Made by a program: the position numbers and the translations under genes. The notes below the pieces were generated by a model that made no database searches, was not told the origin of the DNA, and was given only the letters and a program-made list of their open reading frames with translations. This document shows, one piece after another, positions 18,400 to 27,566 of a DNA stretch of 64,000 nucleotides (its first letter is position 1; each line of letters starts with the position of its first letter). The stretch spans positions 496,001 through 560,000 of the forward strand of contig NZ_CP030929.1 in NCBI RefSeq assembly GCF_003325955.1. Direction: 5' to 3'. Source of the stretch: Aurantimicrobium sp. MWH-Uga1 (GTDB lineage Bacteria; Actinomycetota; Actinomycetes; Actinomycetales; Microbacteriaceae).

Positions 18400-19262
18400 C
18401 GGAAGAATTCAACACCACTAATGATGACTTGGGTGAGTCCCAAGATGTCGGCGGAGTGAAAATAGCTGTTGCACAGTTCGGTCCTGGACCTAACGTTGCC
18501 GAGAACGTCAAAACAATCCAAGCTCTTGTCCACGCGGCAGCTGATAACGGTGCTCGTCTGGTTATCTTGCCGGAATACTCCTCAGTGCTTGGTGGAAAAC
18601 TGGGGGATTGGGTCTTTGATTATGCGGAGCCGCTTGATGGTCCCTTTGTTGAGGCAATGACTGAACTAGCAGAGGAATGCAATATTGGGATTGTTGTTGG
18701 CATGCTCGAGCAATCTTCTGATCCTTCCAACAAGCTTCCCTTCAACACGGCTGTTGCCGTTCTCCCTGGCGCTGGGTTAGTGGCTAAGTATCGCAAAGTT
18801 CACCTCTTTGATGCTTTCGATTACAAAGAAAGCGAGTGGATGCAAGCAGGAAATCCTGCCGATGCTCCAGAAGTCTTTGAAATAGATGGCGTTGTTGTGG
18901 GTATGCAAACGTGTTTTGATTTGAGATTTCCTGAAACAACACGTGAGCTCGTTGATGCTGGGGTGCACCTGGTTGCACTCATCGCCGAGTGGATTTCAGG
19001 ACCGAAGAAAGCCCACCACTGGGCAGCACTTACCTCTGCACGAGCTATTGAAAACACCGTGTATCTCGCTGCAGCCGACCAAATTCCACCCATTGCTGTG
19101 GGAATGTCTCGCGTCATTTCTCCACTTGGCGAGACCTTGATCGATATGGGACAGCAAATGGGAGTTTCCATTGCAACCATCAACGTGAAGGCGGTAGAGG
19201 ATGCGCGGGCTCACAACCCCTCTCTTCAACTTCGCCGCTATAGCGTCACGCCAAGAACCTAG
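18396..19262 (+). CDS. Carbon-nitrogen hydrolase (nitrilase superfamily, Nit1-like)
   Basis: 288 aa, ATGA overlap with ribF. The nitrilase catalytic triad is present: Glu60 in ARLVILPEYS, Lys134 in AKYRKVHLFD, and Cys173 in VGMQTCFDLRFPE. The conserved ARAIENTVYLAAAD and SRVISPLGE segments also match. The closest pattern is the Nit/omega-amidase branch, whose members remove ammonia from omega-amides such as deaminated glutathione or alpha-ketoglutaramate. The first 20 residues are a polar extension. The exact substrate cannot be read from the sequence. Confidence 0.85.
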   Translation: MTEEFNTTNDDLGESQDVGGVKIAVAQFGPGPNVAENVKTIQALVHAAADNGARLVILPEYSSVLGGKLGDWVFDYAEPLDGPFVEAMTELAEECNIGIVVGMLEQSSDPSNKLPFNTAVAVLPGAGLVAKYRKVHLFDAFDYKESEWMQAGNPADAPEVFEIDGVVVGMQTCFDLRFPETTRELVDAGVHLVALIAEWISGPKKAHHWAALTSARAIENTVYLAAADQIPPIAVGMSRVISPLGETLIDMGQQMGVSIATINVKAVEDARAHNPSLQLRRYSVTPRT

Positions 19263-19299
19263 AAGGAATTCACAGGTTCTCAGGCGTAGTGTGTACTTC

Positions 19300-20703
19300 A
19301 TGAGCACGCTCAAGAAAGCATCAGATGCCACAGCGCTAGTGTCCCAGCTCCGTGAGAGTTTTGATTCTGGTCTGACAAAGAAGCGCCAGTGGCGCATCAA
19401 CCAACTCAGTGCACTGAGACAGTTGATCACCGACAATGAAAGCGTTCTGGAAGCAGCTCTCGCGAAAGACCTGGGAAAATCTGCCACCGAAGCGCAGTTG
19501 ACAGAAATTGGCATCATCCTCGGTGACATTGATTATGCTCTCAAGAATTTGTCGACATGGCTAAAGCCTCAGAGAGTCTCCATCCCGCTTGCGATGATGC
19601 CGGGTAAAGCGTTTGTCGTCAGTGAGCCCTTAGGTGTGGTGTTGATTATTGCGCCGTGGAATTATCCGTTGCAGCTTTTGCTTGCACCCTTGATTGGCGC
19701 CATTGCAGCGGGAAATGCCGCAGTGCTGAAACCCAGTGAAATGTCCGCAGCAACCTCTGCTGCCTTAGCCAAGCTCATCCCGGTGTATTTGGACACTCGT
19801 GCCGTGACAATCGTGGAGGGTGCTGCGAAAGAGACCGGTTGGCTACTTGAGCAGCGCTATGACCACATTTTTTACACCGGCAACGGACGGGTCGGTCAGA
19901 TAGTTCTCGAGGCTGCAGCCAAGCACTTGACTCCCGTGACTCTCGAGCTTGGCGGAAAATCTCCCATCTATGTCGATGAGTCGGTTGACCTCGAGGCAGC
20001 CGCGCAACGCATTGCGTGGGCAAAATATCTCAATGCTGGTCAAACCTGTGTTGCGCCGGACTATGTGCTGGCCACCTCAGCTGTGCAACATGAGTTGGAG
20101 GCGCACCTGGTAGCCGCTATTGCTTCTCTATATGGCCCTGTGCCCAAGAATTCTCCCGACTATGGCCGGATTATCAATCAGGGACATTTTGAACGGCTTA
20201 CTGGACTCCTTCAAGACGGACGCGTTGTTGCAGACGGTGCCCCAGATGCCAAACAGAAATTTATTCCGCCCACGGTGCTCGCTGAAGTTTCCCGCGATGC
20301 ACCTGTGATGCAGGATGAAATCTTTGGGCCTATTTTGCCAATGATTACCGTGCAAGATCTTGATGACGCTATTGATTTCATCAATTCCAAGCCAAAACCT
20401 TTAGCTCTCTATGTTTTCAGCGAAAACACTCTGGTTCGTCGCGCCTTCACCGAACGAACCAGCTCAGGCTCTCTAGCTTTCAACGTCGCTGTGGTGCAGC
20501 TCAGCGTTCCTGAGCTTCCGTTTGGGGGAGTGGGTGCCAGTGGTATGGGTGCCTATCGTGGCAAGCGTTCCTTCGACACGTTTAGCCATGAGAAGGCAGT
20601 CTTTGCAAAGTCCTTCAAGCCGGAAACTCTTGCGCTGATTTTTCCTCCCTATACCGAGTCAAAAAAGAAAATGATTCGTGGTTTGTTGCGCAAACTGAGC
20701 TAA
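19300..20703 (+). CDS. Aldehyde dehydrogenase, class 3-like
   Basis: 467 aa from ATG 19300; an upstream extension in frame overlaps the amidase gene and lacks homology. NAD(P)-dependent oxidation of aldehydes to acids. Visible are IIAPWNYPLQLLLAPLIGAIAAGN, catalytic Glu in VTLELGGKSPIYVDESVD, catalytic Cys in NAGQTCVAPDYVL, DEIFGPILP, and SFDTFSHEKAVF near the end. The shortness and C-terminal form resemble class 3 / coniferyl aldehyde dehydrogenases. A hydrophobic C-terminal tail anchor, as in fatty aldehyde dehydrogenase, is not evident. TAGTGT ends 7 nt before the start (leaderless type). Confidence 0.88.
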   Translation: MSTLKKASDATALVSQLRESFDSGLTKKRQWRINQLSALRQLITDNESVLEAALAKDLGKSATEAQLTEIGIILGDIDYALKNLSTWLKPQRVSIPLAMMPGKAFVVSEPLGVVLIIAPWNYPLQLLLAPLIGAIAAGNAAVLKPSEMSAATSAALAKLIPVYLDTRAVTIVEGAAKETGWLLEQRYDHIFYTGNGRVGQIVLEAAAKHLTPVTLELGGKSPIYVDESVDLEAAAQRIAWAKYLNAGQTCVAPDYVLATSAVQHELEAHLVAAIASLYGPVPKNSPDYGRIINQGHFERLTGLLQDGRVVADGAPDAKQKFIPPTVLAEVSRDAPVMQDEIFGPILPMITVQDLDDAIDFINSKPKPLALYVFSENTLVRRAFTERTSSGSLAFNVAVVQLSVPELPFGGVGASGMGAYRGKRSFDTFSHEKAVFAKSFKPETLALIFPPYTESKKKMIRGLLRKLS

Positions 20704-20727
20704 ATCTTCAAGAAGCTGACTGTTTGT

Positions 20728-20746
20728 CAAAAAACGCTGTTTTTTG
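20728..20746 (+). terminator. A/T-rich palindromic hairpin after the aldehyde dehydrogenase
   Basis: CAAAAAAC (20728-20735) pairs perfectly with GTTTTTTG (20739-20746) across a 3-nt loop; the T-run is part of the 3' arm. Weak in energy, but correctly placed 25 nt after the stop. Confidence 0.5.
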
Positions 20747-20768
20747 TCTGAAAAACTGGACAGTCTTC

Positions 20769-20798
20769 TTGTTTGGCCCCAAAAGACACACATAGACT
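20769..20798 (+). promoter_or_regulatory. Candidate aspA promoter
   Basis: TTGTTT (20769-20774) and TAGACT (20793-20798) are separated by 18 nt, with the aspA start about 50 nt downstream and a GGAG ribosome site between. Confidence 0.4.
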
Positions 20799-20848
20799 CA
20801 AATTCGACCCACAAAGTCCTTTCAACACAGCAATGGAGCTGATAACCA

Positions 20849-22351
20849 GTGTCTGAACAGACAACACCTTCAACACGTCCAATCGACACTCTTGGATTGT
20901 CCTCAACCGACAAGGTGGGCAATTTCTCGGGGAATGCGCAACTGCCCATCGCGCCGGCAGCTACTCGCACAGAAACTGACTCGCTGGGAGCCATGCAAGT
21001 TCCTGCAGACGCATATTGGGGTGTTCACACCGCTCGTGCACTGGAGAATTTCCCCATCGCTAAGCGTCCAATTTCGGTTTTCCCTGAACTTATTGTTGCT
21101 TTGGCGTGTGTGAAGCAGGCTGCAGCCCGTGCCAACCTCGAAATTGGTGTACTCGACCCGCACAAGGCAGAAATCATCGACCGGGTGTGCCAAGAAATCA
21201 TTGACGGCGCCTGGCATGAACAATTCGTCGTGGGAATCATTCAAGGTGGCGCTGGTACCAGCACGAACATGAACGCCAATGAAGTTATTGCTAACCGTTG
21301 TTTGGAGATCATGGGCCATGCCAAGGGCGCATACCAATACATGCACCCCATTGATGATGTGAACAAGTCCCAGTCCACCAATGACACCTACCCCACAGCA
21401 GTCAAGTTGTCTCTGGCTTTCGCCTTGCCTCACCTGCTCAAGGAATTGGGTTTACTTCGTGACGCCTTCAACGCCAAGGGTGAAGAATTCAAGCACATCC
21501 TCAAAGTTGGTCGCACCCAACTTCAAGATGCTGTGCCCATGACTTTGGGTCAGGAATTCCACGGATTTGGTACCACCTTGGGCGAAGACTATGACCGTCT
21601 GACAGAAACCGTCTGGATGCTCAGCGAAATCAACCTTGGCGCTACCGCTATTGGTACAGGAATCACCGCTGATCCTCGCTACCGCGAGGCAGCTGTGCGT
21701 CACTTGGCCAAGATTTCTGGTCTCGACATTCAAAGCGCCCCAGACCTCATTGAAGCAACCAGCGACGCCGGTGGATTTATGAGCTTCTCCGGAACCCTCA
21801 AACGCTCGGCCATCAAGCTCTCGAAGATCAGTAATGACCTTCGTTTGCTTTCCTCTGGTCCTCAAGCAGGTTTGGGAGAAATAAACCTTCCTGCCCAGCA
21901 GGCAGGGTCCTCCATCATGCCGGGCAAGGTTAACCCTGTTATTCCTGAGGCGGTGAGCCAAGTTGCCTATGCAATTGCCGGAAATGATGTCACAGTCACC
22001 ATGGCAGCCGAGGGCGGCCAGCTTCAGCTCAACGCATTTGAACCTGTCATCGCCTACTCCCTGCTTCAAGGCATTAGTTGGTTAGCCCAGGCGTGTATGA
22101 CACTGCGCGTGAACTGTGTCGAAGGCATTACTGCCAACGTTGAGCGTCTCGAAGGAATGGTGGCCTCCAGCGTTGGTGTTATCACTGCACTCATTCCATT
22201 CATTGGTTACGCTCCTGCAGCAGAGCTGGCCAAACAGGCTCTCAAGACTGGCCGCCCAGTGGCTGATCTTGTTGTTGAAGCAGGTTTGATGTCCAAAGAG
22301 GATGTTCTGCGTGAACTCTCTCCAGCCAAGATTTCAGGGATGGAAGCTTAA
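20849..22351 (+). CDS. aspA: Aspartate ammonia-lyase
   Basis: Deaminates aspartate to fumarate and ammonia. 500 aa from GTG 20849, with GGAG 10 nt upstream. Family motifs: GVHTARALENFPI, GGAGTSTNMNANEV, DDVNKSQSTNDTYPTAVKL, GRTQLQDAVPMTLGQEF, and the catalytic-loop signature AGSSIMPGKVNPVIPEAV, whose VIPE ending favours AspA over fumarase C. The core begins near residue 38 (TRTETDSLGAMQVP), so there is a roughly 37-residue polar N-terminal extension not normal for the family; no internal start looks better. With the asparaginase at the left edge it could route asparagine to fumarate. Confidence 0.9.
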   Translation: MSEQTTPSTRPIDTLGLSSTDKVGNFSGNAQLPIAPAATRTETDSLGAMQVPADAYWGVHTARALENFPIAKRPISVFPELIVALACVKQAAARANLEIGVLDPHKAEIIDRVCQEIIDGAWHEQFVVGIIQGGAGTSTNMNANEVIANRCLEIMGHAKGAYQYMHPIDDVNKSQSTNDTYPTAVKLSLAFALPHLLKELGLLRDAFNAKGEEFKHILKVGRTQLQDAVPMTLGQEFHGFGTTLGEDYDRLTETVWMLSEINLGATAIGTGITADPRYREAAVRHLAKISGLDIQSAPDLIEATSDAGGFMSFSGTLKRSAIKLSKISNDLRLLSSGPQAGLGEINLPAQQAGSSIMPGKVNPVIPEAVSQVAYAIAGNDVTVTMAAEGGQLQLNAFEPVIAYSLLQGISWLAQACMTLRVNCVEGITANVERLEGMVASSVGVITALIPFIGYAPAAELAKQALKTGRPVADLVVEAGLMSKEDVLRELSPAKISGMEA

Positions 22352-22381
22352 TCCTCAGCGTTCTCTGGTTACGCTGGAGAG

Positions 22382-22906
22382 ATGAGTAGCGCATCCGAGG
22401 TCGTCATGCAACGCATGTTGACCGTGCCAGATTTTCCCTCCGAGGGGATCCTGTTTCGGGACTTAACCCCGGTTTTTGCCCACGGGCCTTCATTCCGTGC
22501 CGTAGTGGATGGGCTCATCGAGCCTTTTGCAGGCAAGTTTGATGCGGTGGCTGGCTTGGAAGCCCGTGGCTTCTTGCTCGCGGCTGCCGCAGCAATTGAT
22601 GGGGGTGTGGGGGTACTTCCTATTCGCAAGGGTGGCAAGCTTCCAGGAGACATTATTGGTGAAACCTATGACCTCGAATATGGCACCGCCACATTGGAGG
22701 TCAACCCGATTTCACTTCCAGCAGGAGCACGAGTTTTGGTCTTGGATGATGTGTTGGCAACAGGTGGAACAATTAATGCATCCGTCTCACTTATTGAGCG
22801 TGCGGGCTGGACAGTCGCTGGTATTGCAGTGGTGTTGGAGCTCGAAGCCCTCGAGGGGCGCCAGCGTTTAGCTGGCCGCGAGATTCATTCACTCGTTACT
22901 CTGTAG
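22382..22906 (+). CDS. apt: Adenine phosphoribosyltransferase
   Basis: Salvages adenine to AMP with PRPP. 174 aa. Visible are the N-terminal VPDFPSEGILFRDLTPVFA, GLEARGFLLAAAAA, LPIRKGGKLPGD, YDLEYGTATLEV, and the PRPP-binding motif VLVLDDVLATGGT. The start ATG has both GGAGAG immediately upstream and TACGCT ending 6 nt before it, so it could be leadered or leaderless. It lies 30 nt after aspA. Confidence 0.93.
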   Translation: MSSASEVVMQRMLTVPDFPSEGILFRDLTPVFAHGPSFRAVVDGLIEPFAGKFDAVAGLEARGFLLAAAAAIDGGVGVLPIRKGGKLPGDIIGETYDLEYGTATLEVNPISLPAGARVLVLDDVLATGGTINASVSLIERAGWTVAGIAVVLELEALEGRQRLAGREIHSLVTL

Positions 22907-22934
22907 AACCCAACAAACCTCTACGCTTAGAGTC

Positions 22935-23765
22935 ATGACAATCCCTACCGTGACGCTCAATGATGGACTCGTACTTCCCCAGATTGGCTTGGGAACATAC
23001 AAACTTACTGACGATGACGGCATTGCCTCAATTGTGTCTGCCATTCACTCGGGATACCGTCTGATTGATACGGCAACTCGCTACAACAACGAGGTTGAAG
23101 TCGGCAAAGCCATTGCTGCATCGGGTGTTCCACGCGAAGAGATTATTGTCACCACCAAGCTTCCGGGTGCTGCACACGGGTTTGACGAAACCATGGCCTC
23201 ATTTGAGCTCAGCCGTCAGGCGCTGGGCTTGGACTTCATCGACCTTTACCTCATTCACTGGCCCAATCCCAGCGTGAACCGCTATCTCGATTCGTGGCAG
23301 GCCATGATCGAGCTCAAAGAGGATGGCCTCGCTAGAAGTATTGGTGTGTGTAACTTCACAGAAGAGTTCCTCACCCGCATTATTGATGCAACCGGGGTCG
23401 TGCCCTCGGTGAATCAAATTGAATTGCACCCCTATTTCCCCCAAGCGCATATGCGTGAGGTCCATGCCAAGTTGGGCATCCAGACTGAAAGTTGGAGTCC
23501 ACTGGGTAAGACAGAGGAACTGCGCAATGAGAAGATCATCACTGATCTTGCCGAAGCACATCAAATAACCCCAGCCCAGCTCATTCTTCGCTGGCACACG
23601 CAGCAGGGCATGATTCCTCTGCCGAAGTCTGGTGACCCAGAGCGTCAAGCCTCGAATCTGAACAGCTTTGGTTTTGACCTTACTGTTGAGGAGATTAGCC
23701 TCATCTCCAGTCTTGAACGTGGTCGCTTGTGGGGCGGAGACCCCAACACCCACGAAGAAATGTAA
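22935..23765 (+). CDS. Aldo/keto reductase (AKR5 / 2,5-diketogluconate reductase type)
   Basis: 276 aa TIM-barrel NADPH oxidoreductase. The catalytic tetrad is visible: Asp and Tyr in RLIDTATRYNNE, Lys in VTTKLPG, His in YLIHWPNP. SIGVCNFTEEFL, NQIELHPYFPQ and the NADPH-binding IPLPKSGDPERQASNL also match. Prokaryotic AKR5 members reduce small aldehydes and ketones; no specific substrate can be assigned. TACGCT ends 7 nt before the ATG and there is no Shine-Dalgarno (leaderless type). Confidence 0.9.
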   Translation: MTIPTVTLNDGLVLPQIGLGTYKLTDDDGIASIVSAIHSGYRLIDTATRYNNEVEVGKAIAASGVPREEIIVTTKLPGAAHGFDETMASFELSRQALGLDFIDLYLIHWPNPSVNRYLDSWQAMIELKEDGLARSIGVCNFTEEFLTRIIDATGVVPSVNQIELHPYFPQAHMREVHAKLGIQTESWSPLGKTEELRNEKIITDLAEAHQITPAQLILRWHTQQGMIPLPKSGDPERQASNLNSFGFDLTVEEISLISSLERGRLWGGDPNTHEEM

Positions 23766-23797
23766 CCGGGAAGTTCCCAGCTAGAAAGTTTTCGAAG

Positions 23798-25483
23798 ATG
23801 TCTGTGCGCGATTCACGTTTTCTCTTCAGCGGCGGTACCGTCTACACCCTCAACCCTCAACAGCCCGTTGCTGAGGCCTTGGTGGTGGAGGGAAAGAGCA
23901 TTATTTATGTCGGGGATCTCTCAGGTGCACGTGAATTCGTGACAAATGACACTAGGCAGATAGATTTCTCCGGCGGCATGTTGCTTCCCGGGTTTATTGA
24001 CGCGCATGATCACCTGATTATGGGTGCTGCCACAAAAGTGGGAGTTGACCTCAGTGGGATAACCGGGACTGCCCAGGTGTGTGCTGCCATCAAAGAGTGG
24101 GTCGATGCAGCACCTGAAGGAACACTTCTTCGAGGACACGGGTGGATGCCGGCCTCATTTGAAGAGGGTTCTCCTCGCAGACAATGGCTCGATGAGATTA
24201 CTGGAGATCGTCCGATGGCCCTGCTGTCGGCCGATGCTCACGATATTTGGTTCAACACTGCTGCAATGAACGTGTGTGGACTGACCAAGGACAGCCCCGA
24301 TCCGGTTCCGGGTGCACAGTATTTTGTCCGAGATGAGGACGGATGGCCCACAGGCCACGGTGTTGAGGGCGCAACCTGTTTGCTTATCGGCTCACGCTTA
24401 GGTTTCTTTTCACCCGAGGGCATCACCGAAGCAATGAAGCTCACAGTTGATCCTGCACCTTCTTGGGGGATAACAGCTACCTATGACGCGGGAATTCTCA
24501 TCGGAGAAAAGCAAGACGAGTCAGAACCGATCTTCCAGATGCTCGTCGAACGAGATAAAGCTGGCAATCTGCCGATTCGAATAGTTGGGTCGGTCTGGAC
24601 CAGGAACGCAGATGATGTGCCCCAGCACGTCACGGACACTTTGGTGCAATGGAATAAAAAATACGCTTCAGAGCATGTCAGCGTTAGTGTCAACAAACTC
24701 TGGGCAGATGGAACCATGATGAGCTATGGCTCATTGCTTTTGGAGCCTTTCTGCACAGGACACCATGGCCGCGGAACCATGTCATTCACCCCGGAGCACA
24801 TCGAAGCTCAAATTGAAGCTACGCAACGTGCTGGTTTCGATATGCACATCCACAACGACGGTGATGGCTCTGTTCGAGTAATCCTGGATGCCATAGAGCG
24901 CGTGCAACAACGCATTGGGCGTGGTGATTCTCGTCACACCGTCTGCCACAACACTTTGGTTCACCCTGACGATATTCCGCGCTTTGCCGAACTGGGCGTC
25001 ATTGCAAATGTGACACCGATGTGGGGAACCAACTACAACGGTGTTTACATCGATGTCTATGAAGAACTCCTTGGGCCACAGCGTGTCGAATTGGAATCTT
25101 TTCCCTATGGCGATCTTGTCAGAAGCGGCGCTGTCGTCACCTATGGTGCAGATATTCCAGGGGTTCTCATCTCAGAAATCGCTCCCTTGATTCAGATTGA
25201 AGCGGCTGTTACGAGACAACGCCCAGGGTTTCCTGAAGACCGCGTCTTTATTGAGCGCCAGCGGGTCAGTGTGGAACAAGCACTTGCGGCCGCAACGATA
25301 AACGCTGCCTACCAGATACGCATGGAAGACCAGATTGGTTCACTAGAGGTTGGTAAGCGTGCAGATCTTGTTCTTCTAGCCAACAACCTGTTTGAGATAG
25401 ACCCACACCAGATTCATTCCACGCCTATTGTGCTGACCATGATGGACGGAAAAATTACGTTCGAGCAGAACGTGAACGCTTAA
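23798..25483 (+). CDS. Metal-dependent amidohydrolase, YtcJ-like (amidohydrolase 3)
   Basis: 561 aa from ATG 23798; a longer in-frame reading overlaps the aldo/keto reductase and is not supported. Features: composite beta-sandwich start SGGTVYTLNPQQPVAEAL, metal motif LLPGFIDAHDHL, MHIHNDGDGSVRVILDAIE, CHNTLVHPDDIPRFAELG, TYGADIPG, and the C-terminal return QIGSLEVGKRADLVLL. Homologues are annotated as exoenzyme-like or N-substituted-formamide deformylases, but substrates are mostly unknown. Its last 29 nt overlap the end of the convergent APC gene. Confidence 0.82.
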   Translation: MSVRDSRFLFSGGTVYTLNPQQPVAEALVVEGKSIIYVGDLSGAREFVTNDTRQIDFSGGMLLPGFIDAHDHLIMGAATKVGVDLSGITGTAQVCAAIKEWVDAAPEGTLLRGHGWMPASFEEGSPRRQWLDEITGDRPMALLSADAHDIWFNTAAMNVCGLTKDSPDPVPGAQYFVRDEDGWPTGHGVEGATCLLIGSRLGFFSPEGITEAMKLTVDPAPSWGITATYDAGILIGEKQDESEPIFQMLVERDKAGNLPIRIVGSVWTRNADDVPQHVTDTLVQWNKKYASEHVSVSVNKLWADGTMMSYGSLLLEPFCTGHHGRGTMSFTPEHIEAQIEATQRAGFDMHIHNDGDGSVRVILDAIERVQQRIGRGDSRHTVCHNTLVHPDDIPRFAELGVIANVTPMWGTNYNGVYIDVYEELLGPQRVELESFPYGDLVRSGAVVTYGADIPGVLISEIAPLIQIEAAVTRQRPGFPEDRVFIERQRVSVEQALAAATINAAYQIRMEDQIGSLEVGKRADLVLLANNLFEIDPHQIHSTPIVLTMMDGKITFEQNVNA

Positions 25484-26714
25484 CCAGGGTCACACTAACG
25501 GCAACGATAACCACCCCAAGAGTGAACAACACGTTGGGGCCGTTTAAGACCAGCAACACAATGGTCATAACCAGTGCCACGATGGCAACCCACCAATCCC
25601 AGCTCCAGCGAGGGAAGATCAACACTGCAGCAGTCATTCCTAAGACATAGATAGCCACCATGGAGCTGAGGTGAATGGGAATGAGGGTAAGCAATTGGAA
25701 ATCTTGCGCAAAGAGCACGCAGAAGAAAACAATCGAAATAATCAGTGAAAGCATCAAGCTTCGGCGAGGAATTTCATCGGGCTCTGCCCCCTTGGCTAAA
25801 TAGCGGGGGAGATCCCCGTCTCGGCCCAAGGAAGCACCGAGCTTGCCGATGGCCGCCAGATAGGCATTGAGTACACCCAAAGACACGATGGCGGCAATGC
25901 TAGCGATGATAACTGCACCTGCCTTGGGTGCTGTTTCGTTCACCAGCGTGAGCAAAGGGACGCTTCCCTTGCCTGCGTCTTCTCCCAGAACACCAATGGT
26001 GACCCACTGAAGTGCTAGATATGCCAGGCCAACAATCACGAGTGCAATTGCGGTTGCTATCGGGATGGTTCGGCGAGGGTTCTTAAACTCGGCGGCGATG
26101 TGGGTTCCAACCTCCCAACCAGCAAAGGCCCACACAAACAAACTGATGGCAACTCCCACGCCAATCCAGCCGTGAGGCATGAAGGGAGTGAAACTTTCTT
26201 CCTGCACCGCAGGTGCACCGTAGGTAATCACACCCACGACAACGACAACCAGGAGTGCACTCAAGCCCAGCTGAACCCAGCCGGCAACTTTCACTCCGAA
26301 CAGGTTCAGGGTGAAGGGAACCAGGAACAACACCCCGGCAACCAAGGGCAACAGGGCGCGGTCAGTGCCCGTAATGGCAATGACATATTCAGCACCCATC
26401 ACCGCGACCACCGGCTCGCCAGCAGCAACACCGAAGTAGAAAAGATACCCAGCTACACGAGCCCAGGTGTTTCCCATTGATTTGCGCACATAACTGGCAA
26501 CACCACCAGAGTCTGGATAACGTGCAGCCAACGCGGCAAAGGTTCCAGCCAAGGGGATGGAGAGAAAGAAGATGATGGCGACCGACAGAATGGAGGCAGG
26601 CCCGGCAACTTGTGCTGCTAAACCAGGTAAAACCAAGATTCCGGTACCGAGAACGCTGGCAATGTAGAGAGCGGTTCCTTGCGCAATACCTAAGGTGCCC
26701 TTGTGTTCGCTCAC
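25455..26714 (-). CDS. APC-superfamily amino acid permease, YjeH-like exporter type
   Basis: 419 aa, about twelve membrane helices, GTG start. The first helix carries YIASVLGTGILVLPGLAA, the glycine-broken APC helix 1, followed by SIPLAGTFAALAARYPDSGGVASYV. FAGWEVGTHIAAEFKNPRR is the helix 6-loop signature. The pattern is closest to the YjeH methionine/branched-chain amino acid efflux group. It is downstream of the GntR gene on the same strand, separated by 72 nt. That gap contains the palindrome CTGGCGCCAG followed on the minus strand by TTTT, so it may be a separate unit. Substrate and direction are inferred. Confidence 0.82.
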   Translation of the reverse strand: MSEHKGTLGIAQGTALYIASVLGTGILVLPGLAAQVAGPASILSVAIIFFLSIPLAGTFAALAARYPDSGGVASYVRKSMGNTWARVAGYLFYFGVAAGEPVVAVMGAEYVIAITGTDRALLPLVAGVLFLVPFTLNLFGVKVAGWVQLGLSALLVVVVVGVITYGAPAVQEESFTPFMPHGWIGVGVAISLFVWAFAGWEVGTHIAAEFKNPRRTIPIATAIALVIVGLAYLALQWVTIGVLGEDAGKGSVPLLTLVNETAPKAGAVIIASIAAIVSLGVLNAYLAAIGKLGASLGRDGDLPRYLAKGAEPDEIPRRSLMLSLIISIVFFCVLFAQDFQLLTLIPIHLSSMVAIYVLGMTAAVLIFPRWSWDWWVAIVALVMTIVLLVLNGPNVLFTLGVVIVAVSVTLVKRSRSART

Positions 26715-26786
26715 TTATTCACTCTGCCATGAAAACTGGCGCCAGCATGACTTCTGACGCCTGAAGATGCGACATCTCATTCCGGG

Positions 26787-27557
26787 CTAGCCGAGGAAAC
26801 CACGAAGAAGTGCAGCAGATCCTGACACGTGGTCTGCCATGGCAGCACGTGCCTTTTCGGAGTCACCAGTCAAGATGGCCAACACAATTGCCTCGTGCTG
26901 TTCGTTGGAGTGAGAGATATTCGGCGCCAAAAGGGGAATACCATCGAGCAATTCGTTGATTCGCATGCGCGAGGAGGCCACTTCCGACAGTAACGAGGGT
27001 GAGCCGGTGAGCTCAGCAATGAGTAAATGAAGTCTGGAATCGAGCATGCGGTAGTTCTCTGCTGTGGACAAAGAAGTCTCTTTCAACACTGCCCACAGTT
27101 GTTCCCGCTCCACGGAGGTCAAACTCCGTACGGCAGCAAATTCGGCAGCACCGCACTCCAAAATCTCACGAAGGATGAGTGCGTCTTCTAGTTCGTCATG
27201 GGTAAATTCCACGTTGTGAGTGAGCTCGCCATCACGCCCCATCCGCAGAGGCTGACTGGGCAGATTTTCTGCCACGAATGTTCCGCCGTAACGGCCACGT
27301 TTGACGAAAAGATAACCAGCATCAACCAGCGCAGATATTGCTAAGCGCACAGTGTCCCGACTGACCTCAAGCATTGCCGCGAGTTCTCGCTCAGGAGGAA
27401 ACTGTGCCCCGGGAAGGGCAAGACCTAAGCGAATAGTTTGAAGAAGCCGCTCGACAGTTTCCTCATAGGTGTTTCCACCACGAACAGGCCGAAGCAACAA
27501 ATCTCCATTAAGTGGATTTGCCGCGACGGCCTGGTCGGAGTGGAACTCTGGCGACAT
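26787..27557 (-). CDS. GntR-family transcriptional regulator (FadR/FCD subfamily)
   Basis: 256 aa. N-terminal winged helix-turn-helix (about 28-100): ETVERLLQTIRLGLALPG, PPERELAAMLEVSRDTVR, ALVDAGYLFVKRGRYGGTFV. C-terminal all-helical FCD ligand domain (about 120-250) with candidate metal/ligand histidines in DSRLHLLIAEL, EQHEAIV and MADHV. It is the last gene of the ligase-amidase-ALDH-SDR operon, 9 nt after the SDR stop, so it is very likely the local regulator. A palindrome between 31916 and 31929 in the divergent promoter region is a candidate target. Confidence 0.88.
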   Translation of the reverse strand: MSPEFHSDQAVAANPLNGDLLLRPVRGGNTYEETVERLLQTIRLGLALPGAQFPPERELAAMLEVSRDTVRLAISALVDAGYLFVKRGRYGGTFVAENLPSQPLRMGRDGELTHNVEFTHDELEDALILREILECGAAEFAAVRSLTSVEREQLWAVLKETSLSTAENYRMLDSRLHLLIAELTGSPSLLSEVASSRMRINELLDGIPLLAPNISHSNEQHEAIVLAILTGDSEKARAAMADHVSGSAALLRGFLG

Positions 27558-27566
27558 TGGAGGTGC

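Noticed and set aside
26736..26745. CTGGCGCCAG palindrome as terminator of the GntR operon
   Set aside because: It is followed by TTTT on the minus strand, but as a hairpin it leaves only 3 bp plus a 4-nt loop, too weak to call.
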